DNA of 51,338 nucleotides from Actinomycetes bacterium. Its GTDB lineage: Bacteria > Actinomycetota > Acidimicrobiia > Acidimicrobiales > Palsa-688. The notes below the pieces were generated by a model. The model was not told the origin of the DNA and did no database searches. It worked only from the letters and a program-made list of their open reading frames with translations. Positions 41,665 to 51,338 of the stretch are shown piece by piece. The DNA lies in contig JAKBAM010000007.1 in NCBI GenBank assembly GCA_021809105.1, positions 11,558 through 62,895 on the forward strand, given 5' to 3'. The stretch's first letter is position 1, and each line of letters opens with the position of its first letter. The translations under genes were made by a program, and so were the position numbers.

Positions 41665-43086
41665 GTGGCGCCGCGCGTCTTCGCCGCCGTCGACCTCGGC
41701 GCCTCGAGCGGGAGGGTGATGGCCGGCGTCGTGGACCGAGGATCGCTCGTCCTCGAGCCGGTCCACCGGTTCCCCAACCGCGCATGCCCGAGCGACGGCC
41801 GGCTTCGTTGGCCGTTCACCGAGCTCTACGGGCAGGTGCTGGTCGGTCTGGGCCGGTTGGCCGCTCGCTACCCGCAGGTGGAATCGATCGGAATCGACAC
41901 TTGGGGCGTCGACTACGGACTGCTCGATCGAGCCGGCCGGCTGCTGGCGGAGCCGATCTCCCACCGCGACGACCGCACGGAGGGGGCCGTGGCTGACGTC
42001 CACGCCAAGGTTCCCCGCCGTGAGCTCTTCGCCATCGACGGCCTCCAGTTCCTGCCGTTCAACACCCTCTACCAGCTAGAAGCGGAGAAGCACGGGGCGC
42101 TGTGGGAGCGCGCTGTGAAGCTGGTGCTCCTCCCCGACCTGATCGGTCTGTGGTTGACCGGCGAGTTGCGCGCCGAACGCACGAACGCCTCCACCACCGG
42201 GCTCCTCGATGTCCGCACCGGTGAATGGTCGGAGGATCTGATGGAACGCCTGGGAATCCCTCCGGCATTGCTGGCGCCGCTGGCGTCGCCGGGATCGGTG
42301 CTCGGCCCCCTCCTGCCGGAGGTCAGCCAACGGCTGGGGATGCGAGACGGGGTAGTGGTGACGGCGGTCGGCTCGCACGACACCGCTTCCGCCGTGGCCG
42401 CCGTACCTTCCACTACCGACCGGTTCGCGTACGTGGTGAGCGGAACGTGGTCACTGGTGGGACTCGAGCTCGCGCAGCCTGTGCTGACCACAGAGGCGTG
42501 CGACGAGAACTTCACCAACGAGCGCGGTGTCGACGACCGGATCCGGTTCCTGCGCAACACCGGCGGCCACTGGCTCATCCAAGAGTCGATGCGACAATGG
42601 ACGGAGGAGGGTGACGAGTACGAGCTGGAACCACTGTTCGCAGCGGCGGCTTCCCTTCCACCCGGCGGTCCCCGGATCGACGTCGACGACCCCTCCCTCC
42701 TGTCGCCCGGGCGCATGCCGCGACGTATCGCCGAGGCGGCGCTTCGGGCCGGGCAGCCGGTCCCGGAAACGCCGCCGGCTATCGTCCGTTGCATCATCGA
42801 CTCGTTGGCCCACGCCTACGCGTCCACGGCGCAGCGCTGCGGAGAGCTGGCAGGCGCCACTTTCGACGCCGTCCATCTGGTCGGCGGCGGGTCGTCGAGC
42901 AGGCTGCTGTGCCAGTCGACCGCCGACGCAGCCGGCCTCCCAGTGGTGGCAGGCCCTGCCGAGGCGACCGCGGTAGGCAACGTGCTGGTGCAGTGCCGTG
43001 CCCACGGTGCGGCGCCCGCGTCCTTGGCGGCGGCGAGGGCGATGGTAAAAGACAGCTTCTCCTCGAGGAGGTTCGAGCCGCGATGA
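41665..43086 (+). CDS. rhaB: L-rhamnulokinase
   Basis: A 473-residue FGGY kinase of RhaB type. It opens with VFAAVDLGASSGRVMAGVV, where the DLGASSGR form is specific to rhamnulokinases. It has SIGIDTWGVDYGLLD, FLPFNTLYQL, VVSGTWSLVGLEL and HLVGGGSSSRLLCQSTADA. It phosphorylates L-rhamnulose to the 1-phosphate used by the aldolase gene before it. The GTG start lies 4 bases after the preceding stop, and its stop overlaps the lldD ATG. Confidence 0.96.
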   Translation: MAPRVFAAVDLGASSGRVMAGVVDRGSLVLEPVHRFPNRACPSDGRLRWPFTELYGQVLVGLGRLAARYPQVESIGIDTWGVDYGLLDRAGRLLAEPISHRDDRTEGAVADVHAKVPRRELFAIDGLQFLPFNTLYQLEAEKHGALWERAVKLVLLPDLIGLWLTGELRAERTNASTTGLLDVRTGEWSEDLMERLGIPPALLAPLASPGSVLGPLLPEVSQRLGMRDGVVVTAVGSHDTASAVAAVPSTTDRFAYVVSGTWSLVGLELAQPVLTTEACDENFTNERGVDDRIRFLRNTGGHWLIQESMRQWTEEGDEYELEPLFAAAASLPPGGPRIDVDDPSLLSPGRMPRRIAEAALRAGQPVPETPPAIVRCIIDSLAHAYASTAQRCGELAGATFDAVHLVGGGSSSRLLCQSTADAAGLPVVAGPAEATAVGNVLVQCRAHGAAPASLAAARAMVKDSFSSRRFEPR

Positions 43087-44321
43087 ACCCGATGCGAACG
43101 CTACGTTCGGTCGCTCGATTCGAGCGGATCGAGACCGACCTGGTCGAACGGCGCCTGGCCCGAGCGGCGTCGGTGGCAGACCTGCGGAGGATCGCCAAGC
43201 GGAGGCTTCCTGTCGGCGTGTTCGACTACATAGACGGCGGCGCCGAGGACGAGCGCACCCTCGCCGCCAACGTCGCAGCCTTCGCCGCGGTCGGTTTCCG
43301 GCCGCGGGTGCTCCGGAACGTGGCCTCGGTGGACATCTCCTCGACGCTTCTCGGGTACCCCCTGGCCTATCCCCTGGTCCTGGCTCCCACCGGCTTCACC
43401 CGTATCGCAGATCCCGACGGCGAGCTGGCCGTGGCCCGTGCCGCCGCGCGCGCCCGCCTTCCCTACACGCTGTCCACCCTCAGCACCCGTTCGATCGAAG
43501 AGGTCCGCGCCGCCAGCGGCGGCCGTCTCTGGTTCCAGGTCTACGCGTGGCGTGATCGCGGCCTGGTCAAGGAGATGATCGACCGCGCCGCGGCGGCGCA
43601 ATTCGAAGCGCTCGTCCTGACCGTGGACACTGCGGTGCTCGGGCGCCGCGAGCGCGACGTGCGTCGTGGCTTCTCCCTGCCGCCGGCTCTCCGGCCGGGC
43701 ACGTTGGTGGACGGCGCCCTCCACCCAGGGTGGACGTGGGAGTTCATCCGGAGCGAGCCGATCCGCTTCGCAAACGTGCTCGGTCAGGGCGTCGGCGACG
43801 GAGCCGCGCCTGTGACACTCTCCGACTACATCAATACCCAGTTCGACCCCGGCCTCGCCTGGGCGGATATCGAATGGCTGCGCTCGGTCTGGGACGGGCC
43901 CATCGTGGTAAAGGGCATCCAGACCGTCGCCGACGCGGTCCTCGCGGCGGACGCCGGCGTGAGCGCGATCGGGCTCTCCAACCACGGTGGCCGCCAGCTC
44001 GATGGCGCCCCCGCCGCTTTCTCTCTCGTGGCACCCGTCGCAGACGCCGTCGGGGGGCGGGCGGAGATCATCTGCGACGGAGGTGTCCGCCGCGGCAGCG
44101 ACATCGTCAAGGCGGTGGCCGCTGGGGCCACCGCTTGCATGGCAGGGCGGGCCTATCTGTACGGCTTGGGAGCCGGCGGCGAGCGTGGCGTGGACCGGGT
44201 GCTCGATTGGTTCGGCGACGACGTCCAACGCACGATGACCTTGCTCGGCGCGCCGAGCATCTCGGGGCTGGACCGATCGCTTCTGGCTCTGGACCCGGTG
44301 CCCCGAGCAGGCAGCCGGTGA
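43083..44321 (+). CDS. lldD: FMN-dependent alpha-hydroxy-acid dehydrogenase, probably L-lactate dehydrogenase
   Basis: A 412-residue TIM-barrel flavoenzyme of the LldD/glycolate oxidase family. PVGVFDYIDGGAEDERTLAAN and LAPTGFTRIADPDGE bind FMN, and LTVDTAVLGRRERDVRRGF and IGLSNHGGRQLDG hold the active-site Asp, Arg and catalytic His. EIICDGGVRRGSDIVKAVA binds the FMN phosphate. It would oxidise L-lactate to pyruvate. Position after the rhamnose genes, overlapping rhaB by ATGA, strongly suggests it completes the lactate branch. A stretch of positive charge at the N-terminus could support membrane contact. Mycofactocin-linked and mandelate enzymes share the fold. Confidence 0.9.
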   Translation: MNPMRTLRSVARFERIETDLVERRLARAASVADLRRIAKRRLPVGVFDYIDGGAEDERTLAANVAAFAAVGFRPRVLRNVASVDISSTLLGYPLAYPLVLAPTGFTRIADPDGELAVARAAARARLPYTLSTLSTRSIEEVRAASGGRLWFQVYAWRDRGLVKEMIDRAAAAQFEALVLTVDTAVLGRRERDVRRGFSLPPALRPGTLVDGALHPGWTWEFIRSEPIRFANVLGQGVGDGAAPVTLSDYINTQFDPGLAWADIEWLRSVWDGPIVVKGIQTVADAVLAADAGVSAIGLSNHGGRQLDGAPAAFSLVAPVADAVGGRAEIICDGGVRRGSDIVKAVAAGATACMAGRAYLYGLGAGGERGVDRVLDWFGDDVQRTMTLLGAPSISGLDRSLLALDPVPRAGSR

Positions 44322-44334
44322 TGAGAGACGGTCG

Positions 44335-45081
44335 ATGATGAGCGTAGAAGCGGTCGATCGCTTAGGGCACATACGCGCTCGGATGGACGAGGACGGCCGG
44401 GTGAAGGTGAGCGACCTGGCCGTGGCCCTCGAGGTCAGCGAGATGACCATACGCCGGGACCTCGACACCCTCGCCGAGCAGGGACTAGTCCGCCGGGTGC
44501 GAGGGGGGGCCTTGGCTCTCGGCCCTCAACGATTTGCCGAGCGGCTCCGTTCGCAGGCAAGAGCGAAGGAGCAGATCGCCGCCAAGCTCTCCGCGCTGGT
44601 CGGCCAATCGGCAGCGGTGGGCCTCGACGCCTCCTCGACCCTGCAGCGACTGGCTGCCTCGATCGAGGGTGCCCGCGAGCTGACCGTCGTCACCAACGGG
44701 CTGGAAGCCTTCACCGCTCTTCGCGATCGCCCTGGCATCACCGTGCTGCTCACCGGCGGCCAGCATGACGAGAGGACAGACAGCCTGGTCGGCCCGTTGG
44801 CCACCCGGGCTGCCGGAGCACTGGCACTCGACCGCTTGCTGGTGTCCGCCGCCGGCATCACCCTGGCTGGTACGACCGAGGCGACGCTCGAGGAATCCGA
44901 GGTCAAGCAGGCGCTGGCCGCCGTCAGCAGGGAGATCGTCGTCGCCGTGGACCACACCAAGCTGGGGCGCACCGGACCGGCCAGGTGCCTCCCCCTGGAT
45001 GGGATCGCGCTACTGGTCACGGATCTGGATCCGGGCGATGCGCGGCTGAGCGCGTACCGCGAGATCGTCGAGGTGCTCTGA
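44335..45081 (+). CDS. DeoR/GlpR-family transcriptional regulator
   Basis: A 248-residue repressor-type protein. The N-terminal winged helix (about 8-58) reads [39 protein letters not shown] and RVRGGALA. The sensor domain contains [43 protein letters not shown] and the DHTKLGR phosphate-binding end. Such regulators respond to sugar phosphates. It closes the arabinose/rhamnose cluster and most likely controls the rhamnose genes through the TTCGAT/ATCGAA site before rhaI, using rhamnulose 1-phosphate or a related effector. Effector and target are inference. Two ATG codons in a row open the frame. Confidence 0.93.
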   Translation: MMSVEAVDRLGHIRARMDEDGRVKVSDLAVALEVSEMTIRRDLDTLAEQGLVRRVRGGALALGPQRFAERLRSQARAKEQIAAKLSALVGQSAAVGLDASSTLQRLAASIEGARELTVVTNGLEAFTALRDRPGITVLLTGGQHDERTDSLVGPLATRAAGALALDRLLVSAAGITLAGTTEATLEESEVKQALAAVSREIVVAVDHTKLGRTGPARCLPLDGIALLVTDLDPGDARLSAYREIVEVL

Positions 45082-45095
45082 GCCGTCGACCTACG

Positions 45096-48023
45096 ATGCC
45101 CGGCAATGGGGAGCCACCTACGGACGGGGGGGCAAGGGTGAGCCGCTTGGTTGGGCGATCGACTGAGCTGGCGGCGCTGGTGGGCGCCCTCGACGGCCTC
45201 GAGCCGAGAGGGTCGTCGTGGGTGCAGGTGACCGGCGAGCCTGGGATAGGCAAGAGTCGGCTGGTCGGCGAGCTGTGTGAGCTGGCCGAGGCCAGGGGTG
45301 CCCTGGTGCTTTCGGGCCGGGCGGCTGAGTTGGAGCGCGACGTGCCCTTCGGGGTGGTGATCGATGCGTTCGATGACTATCTGGGTTCCCTCTCCGAGGC
45401 CCGGCTGATCGAGTTGTGCGGCCGCCAGGGTGGTCAGATCCGCCGTACCTTCCCGGCGCTCGCGGGCCTCGGCGCTTCTCGGGCGGCCGGGACTGCTGAC
45501 GAGCGCTACCTGGCTTACCGGGCGATTCGGGTCCTGGTGGAGCGGATAGCTTTCCAGGCTCCGCTGGTGGTGGTCCTCGACGATCTGCACTGGGCGGACG
45601 TCGCCTCGATCGAGCTGCTCTCGTTCCTGTTGCGCCGTCCACCCGGAGCGCCCGTGCTGATCGTGGGGGTGTGGCGACCAGGCCAGATCCCATCCTTGGC
45701 CTCCAGGCTGTCGTTCAGGGCGCCAGAGCTCCAGAGGGTCGTCCTCGACTTGGCACCCCTGGCCGAGGACGAGGTCGGCGACTTGCTCGGTGATGCCCTG
45801 GAGGGGGCGCGGCTGGCCGCCGTCTACCGGGCGAGCGGCGGCAACCCGTTCTACGCCCAGGCGTTGGCGTCCGCGGCGGCGCGAGGCAGCCCTCTGGGAA
45901 GGCGGGGCGAGAAAGTTGGCGAGGAGCTCGCTATTCCCGACTCCGTCGCCGTGGCGATCCGCCACGAGATCGATTTGCTTTCGCCTCAGGCCCGGCTGCT
46001 GGCCCAGGGAGCCGCCGTGCTGGGCGAGCCCTTCGAGCCCGAGCTAGCTGCACTCTGCGCCGATCTCGCCGAGCGCCATGTGCTCCCGGGGGTCGACGAG
46101 CTGGCTGCCTCCGGGGTCGTCCAGCCGGCACAGAGCCCCCGGCACTTCGCCTTTCGCCATCCCATAGTGCGCCGCGCCATCTACGACTCGGCGGCTGCGG
46201 GCTGGCGGCTTGGCGCCCACGCGCGGGCGTCCGCGGTCCTGGTGGAGCGGGGGGTGCCGATCGTCACGACCGCTCACCACGTGGCGCTCTCTGCGGCGGT
46301 GGGGGATCGGGCTGCCGCCGAGCTGTTGATCTCTGCGGCCGCTGAGGCCGTTTCGGCCGCCCCGGCGAGCGCCGCGGGGTGGCTCGAGGCGGCTGCGTCG
46401 ATCGTGCCACACCGTCCCGACACCGCGGCCACCCGCCTTGGCCTGCTCGTGGCCCGGGCGAGCGTGTCGTGTGTTCTGGGCGACCTGCAGGTCGCCCGAG
46501 ATGCGTTTTGCGGGGCAATAGCGCTCGTGGCAGCAGGTGATCCGCGCCGCGTGCAGCTCGTGGCCGCCGCTGCGGGGGTGGAGCACGGCCTCGGTTGCTT
46601 CGCTCCTGCTCGGGCCCGGCTGATGGAAGCTTTGGGGGAGCTGTCGGATGCCGAGGCCGTCGCCGAGGCAACGCTGTGCGTGGAGCTGGCGGTGTCGTGG
46701 CTCTACACCCTGGACTTCGAGGAGGCTTCGGCGTGGGCCACCCGGGCACTGCGGGCGTCGGACGGCGCCGACAGGTTGTTAGAAGGCACGGCGAGGGCCC
46801 TGTTGGCCTTCGTGCACGCCAGCAACGAACGAGCCGACCAGGTCGAGATCGCCCAGATCCACCAGGCCGAGGCGGCCGCCATCCTCGACCGGCTCGATGA
46901 CGGGGAGGCGGCGGGCCGCCTCGATGCCCTCTACTACCTGGGTTGGGCGGAGCGCTTGTTGGAGGACTACAGAGGGGCCGCCTCTCATCTCGGTCGCGGC
47001 ATAGCGGTGGCCGAAGCTGTTGGCACCTCGCAGTGGCTGATCCCGACTGTGATCGAGCATGCCAAGGCCCTCGCTTTATGCGGGAGGGTCGGAGAAGCGC
47101 GCGATGCAGCGGAGACGGCGGTGGGGATGGCCCGGGTGTCTGGCGTCGGGCTACTCGTCCTGCTCGCTCTCATAGCTGAGGTCGCCGTGCTCGGCGTCGC
47201 CGGGGATGTCGAAGCGGCAGCGGCCGTCGCCTCCGAGGCGTTGGCCCTGCGCTCCGAGGGGGCCGGCTACCACGCCGGCATCGTCCGGCGTTACCTGGCG
47301 TTGGCATATCTCGATGCGGGTGACGCCGGGCGCTTCTGCGCCGAGTTGGCCCTGGTCGACGTGGCGGACCAGCCGGTGGTGGGGGACGGGGTGCGCTTCC
47401 GGCTGCTCGAAGCGCGCTGCCGCGCGGAGCTGGAGCTCGGGCATGGCCGAGCCGCCACGGCGTTGAGCGAGGAGGCGGGAGACGCGGTGACGGGGCTGGC
47501 CGCCTCGACCGGGTTCGCTCGGCGGGCGAGGGCCAGGGTTCTGGCTCTCTCAGATCCCTACGATGCCCTCGACGCGGCTCGTGACGCCGCTGCGCTGTTC
47601 GACCGAGCAGGAGCGCTGCTCGAGGCCGCCCGCACCCAAGTGCTGGTCGGCGAGATCCTCGCCTCGTGCGGTCGGACCCGAGAGGCGCTCGCCGAGCTGT
47701 CAGCGGCGAGGGAATCGCTTCGCGCCTGCGGGGCCCAGACGCTGTCGGAGCAGGCAGGGCGGACGCTCCGGCGCATCCGCCGCGCCGGGAGCGGGTCGGC
47801 AAGTCAGGTCGCAGCGGCCTCGGGTGCGCCTGGGCTCAGCCGCCGCGAGAGCGAGATCGCCGAACTGGTTGCCGAGGGTTTGAGCAACCGTCAGATCGCC
47901 GCCCGCCTCTCGATAAGCGAGAACACCGTTGAGAGCCACCTCGGGCGAATCCTCGCAAAGCTCGGTGTGCGCGGCCGTGGTGCGGTGGCCCGAGCCTTGG
48001 CCGGACATAATGCTCAAAAGTAG
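45096..48023 (+). CDS. LAL-family ATPase regulator with LuxR HTH
   Basis: A 975-residue regulator of the MalT/LAL type. An N-terminal AAA-like ATPase has Walker A GEPGIGKS (about 47-54), Walker [12 protein letters not shown] (about 155-165) and [18 protein letters not shown] long Ala/Leu-rich helical middle (about 330-890) looks like TPR repeats. The C-terminus (about 910-970) is a Lux[24 protein letters not shown] and [15 protein letters not shown]. These act as ATP-driven activators responding to small molecules. ATG 45096 is used; a GTG at 45138 would remove 14 residues. It follows deoR by 14 bases, so cotranscription is possible, and precedes the big surface protein. Confidence 0.92.
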   Translation: MPGNGEPPTDGGARVSRLVGRSTELAALVGALDGLEPRGSSWVQVTGEPGIGKSRLVGELCELAEARGALVLSGRAAELERDVPFGVVIDAFDDYLGSLSEARLIELCGRQGGQIRRTFPALAGLGASRAAGTADERYLAYRAIRVLVERIAFQAPLVVVLDDLHWADVASIELLSFLLRRPPGAPVLIVGVWRPGQIPSLASRLSFRAPELQRVVLDLAPLAEDEVGDLLGDALEGARLAAVYRASGGNPFYAQALASAAARGSPLGRRGEKVGEELAIPDSVAVAIRHEIDLLSPQARLLAQGAAVLGEPFEPELAALCADLAERHVLPGVDELAASGVVQPAQSPRHFAFRHPIVRRAIYDSAAAGWRLGAHARASAVLVERGVPIVTTAHHVALSAAVGDRAAAELLISAAAEAVSAAPASAAGWLEAAASIVPHRPDTAATRLGLLVARASVSCVLGDLQVARDAFCGAIALVAAGDPRRVQLVAAAAGVEHGLGCFAPARARLMEALGELSDAEAVAEATLCVELAVSWLYTLDFEEASAWATRALRASDGADRLLEGTARALLAFVHASNERADQVEIAQIHQAEAAAILDRLDDGEAAGRLDALYYLGWAERLLEDYRGAASHLGRGIAVAEAVGTSQWLIPTVIEHAKALALCGRVGEARDAAETAVGMARVSGVGLLVLLALIAEVAVLGVAGDVEAAAAVASEALALRSEGAGYHAGIVRRYLALAYLDAGDAGRFCAELALVDVADQPVVGDGVRFRLLEARCRAELELGHGRAATALSEEAGDAVTGLAASTGFARRARARVLALSDPYDALDAARDAAALFDRAGALLEAARTQVLVGEILASCGRTREALAELSAARESLRACGAQTLSEQAGRTLRRIRRAGSGSASQVAAASGAPGLSRRESEIAELVAEGLSNRQIAARLSISENTVESHLGRILAKLGVRGRGAVARALAGHNAQK

Positions 48024-48210
48024 TTTCTTCGTCCCTAACGCTACTGAGAATCACGGATTTCCGGGATAGAAGGCCCACGGGCGCCCTGCAAGGCTCGATG
48101 CCGATGCTCGTTTGTCCGTTCCGTCTGAGCTCGACTCGCTGATGAGGAACGTGCTCATCGCTGGACCTTCACCGAGCGGCACGGTCGCGGAACGGTCGGG
48201 CTGAGCAGTA
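48024..48210. other. 187-base intergenic stretch
   Basis: No convincing ORF, terminator or promoter was found between the LAL gene and the surface protein gene. The AT-richer section at about 48024-48065 may hold a promoter, but no clean -35/-10 pair is visible. Confidence 0.4.
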
Positions 48211-51200
48211 ATGCCTCACCGCCCCCATCGGCACCGCCCACATCGGCCACGGCGTGGACTGCTGGTCGCTGGGTTGTCCAGGGGCGCCACTGCGGCGTTG
48301 TGTGTGGTGGGCGCTCTCCTCGGGGTAGTCGCTGGCCTGCCCGACGTGGCACCGTCGCCGGCGCCAGCTTCGCCCCTTCGCGCCTCGCCGTCTGGGGCCC
48401 GCCCATCACCGACTAAAGCAGTTATAGCGGCCAAAACTGATCCGATCGGCAACCTCGGGCCCTGCGTCGCCCAAGGCACCGCGGTGGTCTGTACCTATAC
48501 CTACACCGGAGGCGAGCAAACTCTCTACGTCCCCGTCGGGCTCACATCGGTCGGGGTCTCCCTCTACGGCGCGGCCGGCGGTGGCTTGGGGGGAGTGGGC
48601 GCACAGCTGACCGGGAGCCTGCCCGTGACCGCCAACGAAGCCCTCTCGGTGTTCGTGGGGGGCACGGGGGACGGGTGCCCGGGAAACGGCGGCCTCCCCG
48701 ACGGGGGCGCCGGCGGCACCGGCCCGAACAGCGGCCCGAGCGGCTGCGCCGGCGGCGGGGGCACGCAGCTGTACACGTCGGCGTCGACCTCCCTGGTCGC
48801 CGAGGCCGGGGGTGGGGGCGGGGGTGGGGTCGGCGGTACCACTGGCACGGGCGGCGGTGGCGGCCAAGGTGGCAACGGGATAGGTGACCGCGGCTCGGAC
48901 GGCAGCAACGGCAGCTGCAATGGACAGGGGGGCGCCGGCGGCGCCTACGGAGGTCTCGGCGGAGGGTACGTGGAAGGCGGGTGCTCTGGCAACGGGAACC
49001 ATGGGGGCGCCAACGGCACCCAGCAGAGCGGGGGTGCGGGTGGTCCCGGGACAGCAGCTTGTTTCGGATTCTGCACCTACGGCGGTTCCGGAGGCGGGGG
49101 CGGCGGGGGATGGGTCGGTGGCGGTGGCGGTGGCGGAGGGGGTCTGGTCGGCGCCGGTGGTGGTGGGGGAGGCGGCGGTGCATCGGAGGCGGCCGCTCCC
49201 TTTCAGACGCAATTCGAGGGCTTGGCGATCAGCACGCCCGCGGAGGCCGTCATCGGATGGGAGCGCCCCCCTGCCACCGTCACACTGACCAGCCCGCCCC
49301 TGGCCCTCTCTGGCGCATCGACGGTCCTCAGCGCCACGGTGTCTGCGGGCGCCCAGCCGATCAGCGACGGCGCCGTCACCTTCACCGTGCCGGGCAACAA
49401 CGCGTCGTGCACCGCCAATGTGGTCAGCGGGTCCGCCAGCTGCTCGGTGGCGTTCGGAGCGATCGGACCGCAGCCCTACACCGCCACCTACGGAGGCGAT
49501 GCTGCTGTCGCCCAGACCACCGCCAGTGGGAGCGTGACCGTCCAGCCTGATCCCACGTCGGTCTCGCCGGTCGTCGCCACCGTCAATGGAGGCACGGTCC
49601 TGCTCACCACGGGCGTGTCGTGGGCGGACTACCCCACCACTTCGGGGTACGTGAGCGTCGCAGGCGACACCGTCACCTTCTATTACGCCACGGCAGCTTC
49701 ACCGACGCCGGTGCAAATCTGCCAGCAGACCATTCCGAACAGCCCGGCCAACCCGGCCGCCGTCAGCTGCGCCTTCACCCCGCCGGCCCCCGGCGTCGAG
49801 TACCTGCTCACCGCCAGCTACGGCGGCGACCAGGACAACTCGCCCTCGGCCACGCCCACGCCCGTCTGCCCTCCCGGCACCACGGGATCTACGCCGGGAT
49901 GCTTCACGTCGCCACAGTCCTTCACCACCACGACCATCGCCGCCCTTACTCCCACCTCGGGACCATACGGGACCCCGGTCCAAGTGGAGGCTCAGGTACA
50001 GGGCATCCCCGCCGCGGACACATCGCCCGGGACGGTGACGTTCTACTCCACCGACTCCACCCTGGCGCCGCTGGCCCCAGTGACCTGCGCAGTCGGTGGC
50101 CAAGCCGTCGGGGTCGTCAACGGCCTGGCCGACTGCACGTTCACACCAGACGTGTCCGACCAGGCGGTCGAGGCCGTCTACAGCGGTGATGCCGAGACCA
50201 CCGGCAGCAGCTCGGCGAACGCCCCCACCGGGCGCAGCGTGATCCTCACGATCACCGCCGCGGCCACCAACACTGCGATGAGCTTCCCGTCGGCTGCCGG
50301 GGGGGCCGCCATCGGCGTACCAGTGACCATCGACGCCACGGTCACCGACGCGTCCAACACCGGCGTCACTCCGGGCGGCTCCGTCGAGTTCCTGCAGCTC
50401 GACTCCGGCTCCGGCACGTACGTACCTGTGCCGGGCTGCAGTGGCGCGGCGGATGTCGGAGTTGTGGCCGGCGTGGCCGCCTGCACGCCGGCCCCGCCGC
50501 CCACCGCTCTTGGTCCGCTCGGCTTCGAGGCCGTCTACTGCCCGGTCGGCAGCCCGACATCAGGTAGCGGAGCCGGGGACTGCGCCAACTGGGTCTCGAG
50601 CAACGCAACATCGAGCGTCACCGTCGGGCCGGACCCGACGACGTTGAGCCTTTCTCCGACCAGCACCAGCGCCCATCCGATCAGCATCACGGCCAACACC
50701 GCGGTCACCGTCACCGCCACCCTCGCCGTGACCGCCGGTACCGCCTCGCCGGCGGGGAAGGTCAGCTTCACCGCCAACGGCGCCCCGATCTCGGGCACCA
50801 CCGGATCGTGCAGTGGCCTGACCCTCACCGCCGCCACGCCCCTATCGGGCACGGTCACCTGCACGTTCATCCCGCAGGCGGCCACCACGGTGAGCGTGGT
50901 GGCGACCTACAACCAGGGCGCGGACGCCACCGACCCGAACACCGCCGCGGCCACGAGCACCGGGACGCCGCTGTACTACCTGGTGGGTGCCACCACCACG
51001 CTCACCACGTTGCAGGTGGTCAGCCTGGGCGGAACCGACCTGGGGTCGAGCGCCCCCTACGGCCAGGCGGTTCTGCTCCAGGCCCAGGTGCTCACGGCCG
51101 GAGGGTCGCCGGCCGGGGAAGGCATCGTTGACTTCTCCCTCGGCAACGCACCCATCACCTCCGGCGGCCAGGTTGTGTGCCAGAACGTGCCAGTAGTCTC

Positions 51201-51338
51201 CGGTTCGGCTCAGTGCCAGACCGCGCTGACCCTCCCTGCCGGCGCCGTCACCCTGGGCGCCGCCTACTCCGATGTCGGCGGGTCGGGCAATCCCAGCGCC
51301 GGGTCGCTGTCGTTCACTACGACCCCCGATCCGACCAC
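48211..51338 (+). CDS. giant glycine-rich Ig-repeat surface protein (3' truncated by window)
   Basis: An open frame from ATG 48211 to the window end, at least 1042 residues. The N-terminus is Arg/His/Pro-rich followed by a hydrophobic helix (about 17-46), a signal or anchor. Residues about 78-145 (TYTYTGGEQTLYVPVGLTSV, then GVSLYGAAGGG) are a 'glycine-rich domain' opening. About 150-330 is Gly-rich, over half glycine in parts, resembling PGRS sequences. From about 345 come bacterial Ig-like (Big_3_5-type) repeats of about 95-130 residues, with TVTLTSPPLALSGASTVLSA, ISDGAVTFTVPG, SCSVAFG and YTATYGGD. About six are visible. It is probably a wall-associated or adhesive protein. The stop, and any anchor motif, lie outside the window. 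Confidence 0.85.
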   Translation, partial: MPHRPHRHRPHRPRRGLLVAGLSRGATAALCVVGALLGVVAGLPDVAPSPAPASPLRASPSGARPSPTKAVIAAKTDPIGNLGPCVAQGTAVVCTYTYTGGEQTLYVPVGLTSVGVSLYGAAGGGLGGVGAQLTGSLPVTANEALSVFVGGTGDGCPGNGGLPDGGAGGTGPNSGPSGCAGGGGTQLYTSASTSLVAEAGGGGGGGVGGTTGTGGGGGQGGNGIGDRGSDGSNGSCNGQGGAGGAYGGLGGGYVEGGCSGNGNHGGANGTQQSGGAGGPGTAACFGFCTYGGSGGGGGGGWVGGGGGGGGGLVGAGGGGGGGGASEAAAPFQTQFEGLAISTPAEAVIGWERPPATVTLTSPPLALSGASTVLSATVSAGAQPISDGAVTFTVPGNNASCTANVVSGSASCSVAFGAIGPQPYTATYGGDAAVAQTTASGSVTVQPDPTSVSPVVATVNGGTVLLTTGVSWADYPTTSGYVSVAGDTVTFYYATAASPTPVQICQQTIPNSPANPAAVSCAFTPPAPGVEYLLTASYGGDQDNSPSATPTPVCPPGTTGSTPGCFTSPQSFTTTTIAALTPTSGPYGTPVQVEAQVQGIPAADTSPGTVTFYSTDSTLAPLAPVTCAVGGQAVGVVNGLADCTFTPDVSDQAVEAVYSGDAETTGSSSANAPTGRSVILTITAAATNTAMSFPSAAGGAAIGVPVTIDATVTDASNTGVTPGGSVEFLQLDSGSGTYVPVPGCSGAADVGVVAGVAACTPAPPPTALGPLGFEAVYCPVGSPTSGSGAGDCANWVSSNATSSVTVGPDPTTLSLSPTSTSAHPISITANTAVTVTATLAVTAGTASPAGKVSFTANGAPISGTTGSCSGLTLTAATPLSGTVTCTFIPQAATTVSVVATYNQGADATDPNTAAATSTGTPLYYLVGATTTLTTLQVVSLGGTDLGSSAPYGQAVLLQAQVLTAGGSPAGEGIVDFSLGNAPITSGGQVVCQNVPVVSGSAQCQTALTLPAGAVTLGAAYSDVGGSGNPSAGSLSFTTTPDPT

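Noticed and set aside
1-51338. CRISPR arrays, transposases, integrases, tRNA or rRNA genes
   Set aside because: No spaced short repeats, DDE or tyrosine recombinase motifs, or convincing cloverleaf sequences were seen. A GGTTCGATGC string near 32941 has no matching acceptor stem.

Overview
The window is one contiguous stretch of high-GC actinobacterial chromosome. The order secA-prfB-ftsE-ftsX, the SEC-C tail on SecA, the GlbO-type globin, and a secreted protein built of GMAATPDGKGYW-type repeats together point to the Actinobacteria, most likely the class Acidimicrobiia. The last step rests on memory of where those repeats occur and was not searched. Start codons are ATG or GTG. Many genes overlap by ATGA or GTGA. 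At least ten genes carry a TAnnnT -10 box only 6-9 bases before the start codon, which suggests frequent leaderless transcription.

Layout. (1) 35-5839: a nitroreductase diverges from a tightly coupled run of cytochrome P450, two short-chain dehydrogenases, a SnoaL/NTF2-like protein and a DUF5060-type glycoside hydrolase. A clean palindrome lies in the shared promoter. This looks like an uncharacterised oxidative catabolic or tailoring pathway. (2) 5836-14478: FtsH on the minus strand, then small zinc-ribbon proteins, a CPBP protease, a large polytopic membrane protein, and a sugar-phosphate set (phosphomannomutase, Trm112-like protein, phosphoglucose/phosphomannose isomerase). (3) 14479-14863: a gene-free stretch that folds into many perfect hairpins right after a -10 box. 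It is probably a structured non-coding RNA of the raiA-motif type. (4) 14864-22785: a NarL-type response regulator, a DUF2079 membrane protein, then secA, prfB, ftsE and ftsX. (5) 22786-26444: a 19-bp perfect palindrome, an alpha/beta hydrolase, a group II truncated haemoglobin, a 2OG-Fe(II) oxygenase, NudC and a DUF732 secreted protein. (6) 26451-32924: a cell-envelope island. An FHA protein and a pseudokinase are translationally coupled and diverge from a VirB8/TcpC-like protein and a transglycosylase-NlpC/P60 peptidoglycan hydrolase. A repeat/CHAP secreted protein and a small membrane protein with a long leader follow. (7) 32964-34290: a flavin-reductase-like protein diverging from a RibD-type reductase. 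(8) 34557-45081: araB-araD-araA, then rhaI, rhaEW, rhaB, lldD and a DeoR regulator, which form an L-arabinose/L-rhamnose catabolic locus. (9) 45096-51338: an LAL-type ATPase regulator and the N-terminal 1042 residues of a very large glycine-rich, Ig-repeat surface protein cut by the window edge.

The arabinose enzymes would feed xylulose 5-phosphate into the pentose phosphate pathway. The rhamnose enzymes would give dihydroxyacetone phosphate and lactaldehyde; the fused dehydrogenase oxidises lactaldehyde to lactate, and LldD oxidises lactate to pyruvate. No sugar transporter, rhamnose mutarotase or LacI-type regulator is present here. A LacI-type operator nevertheless sits on the araB promoter, so part of the control must be encoded elsewhere.
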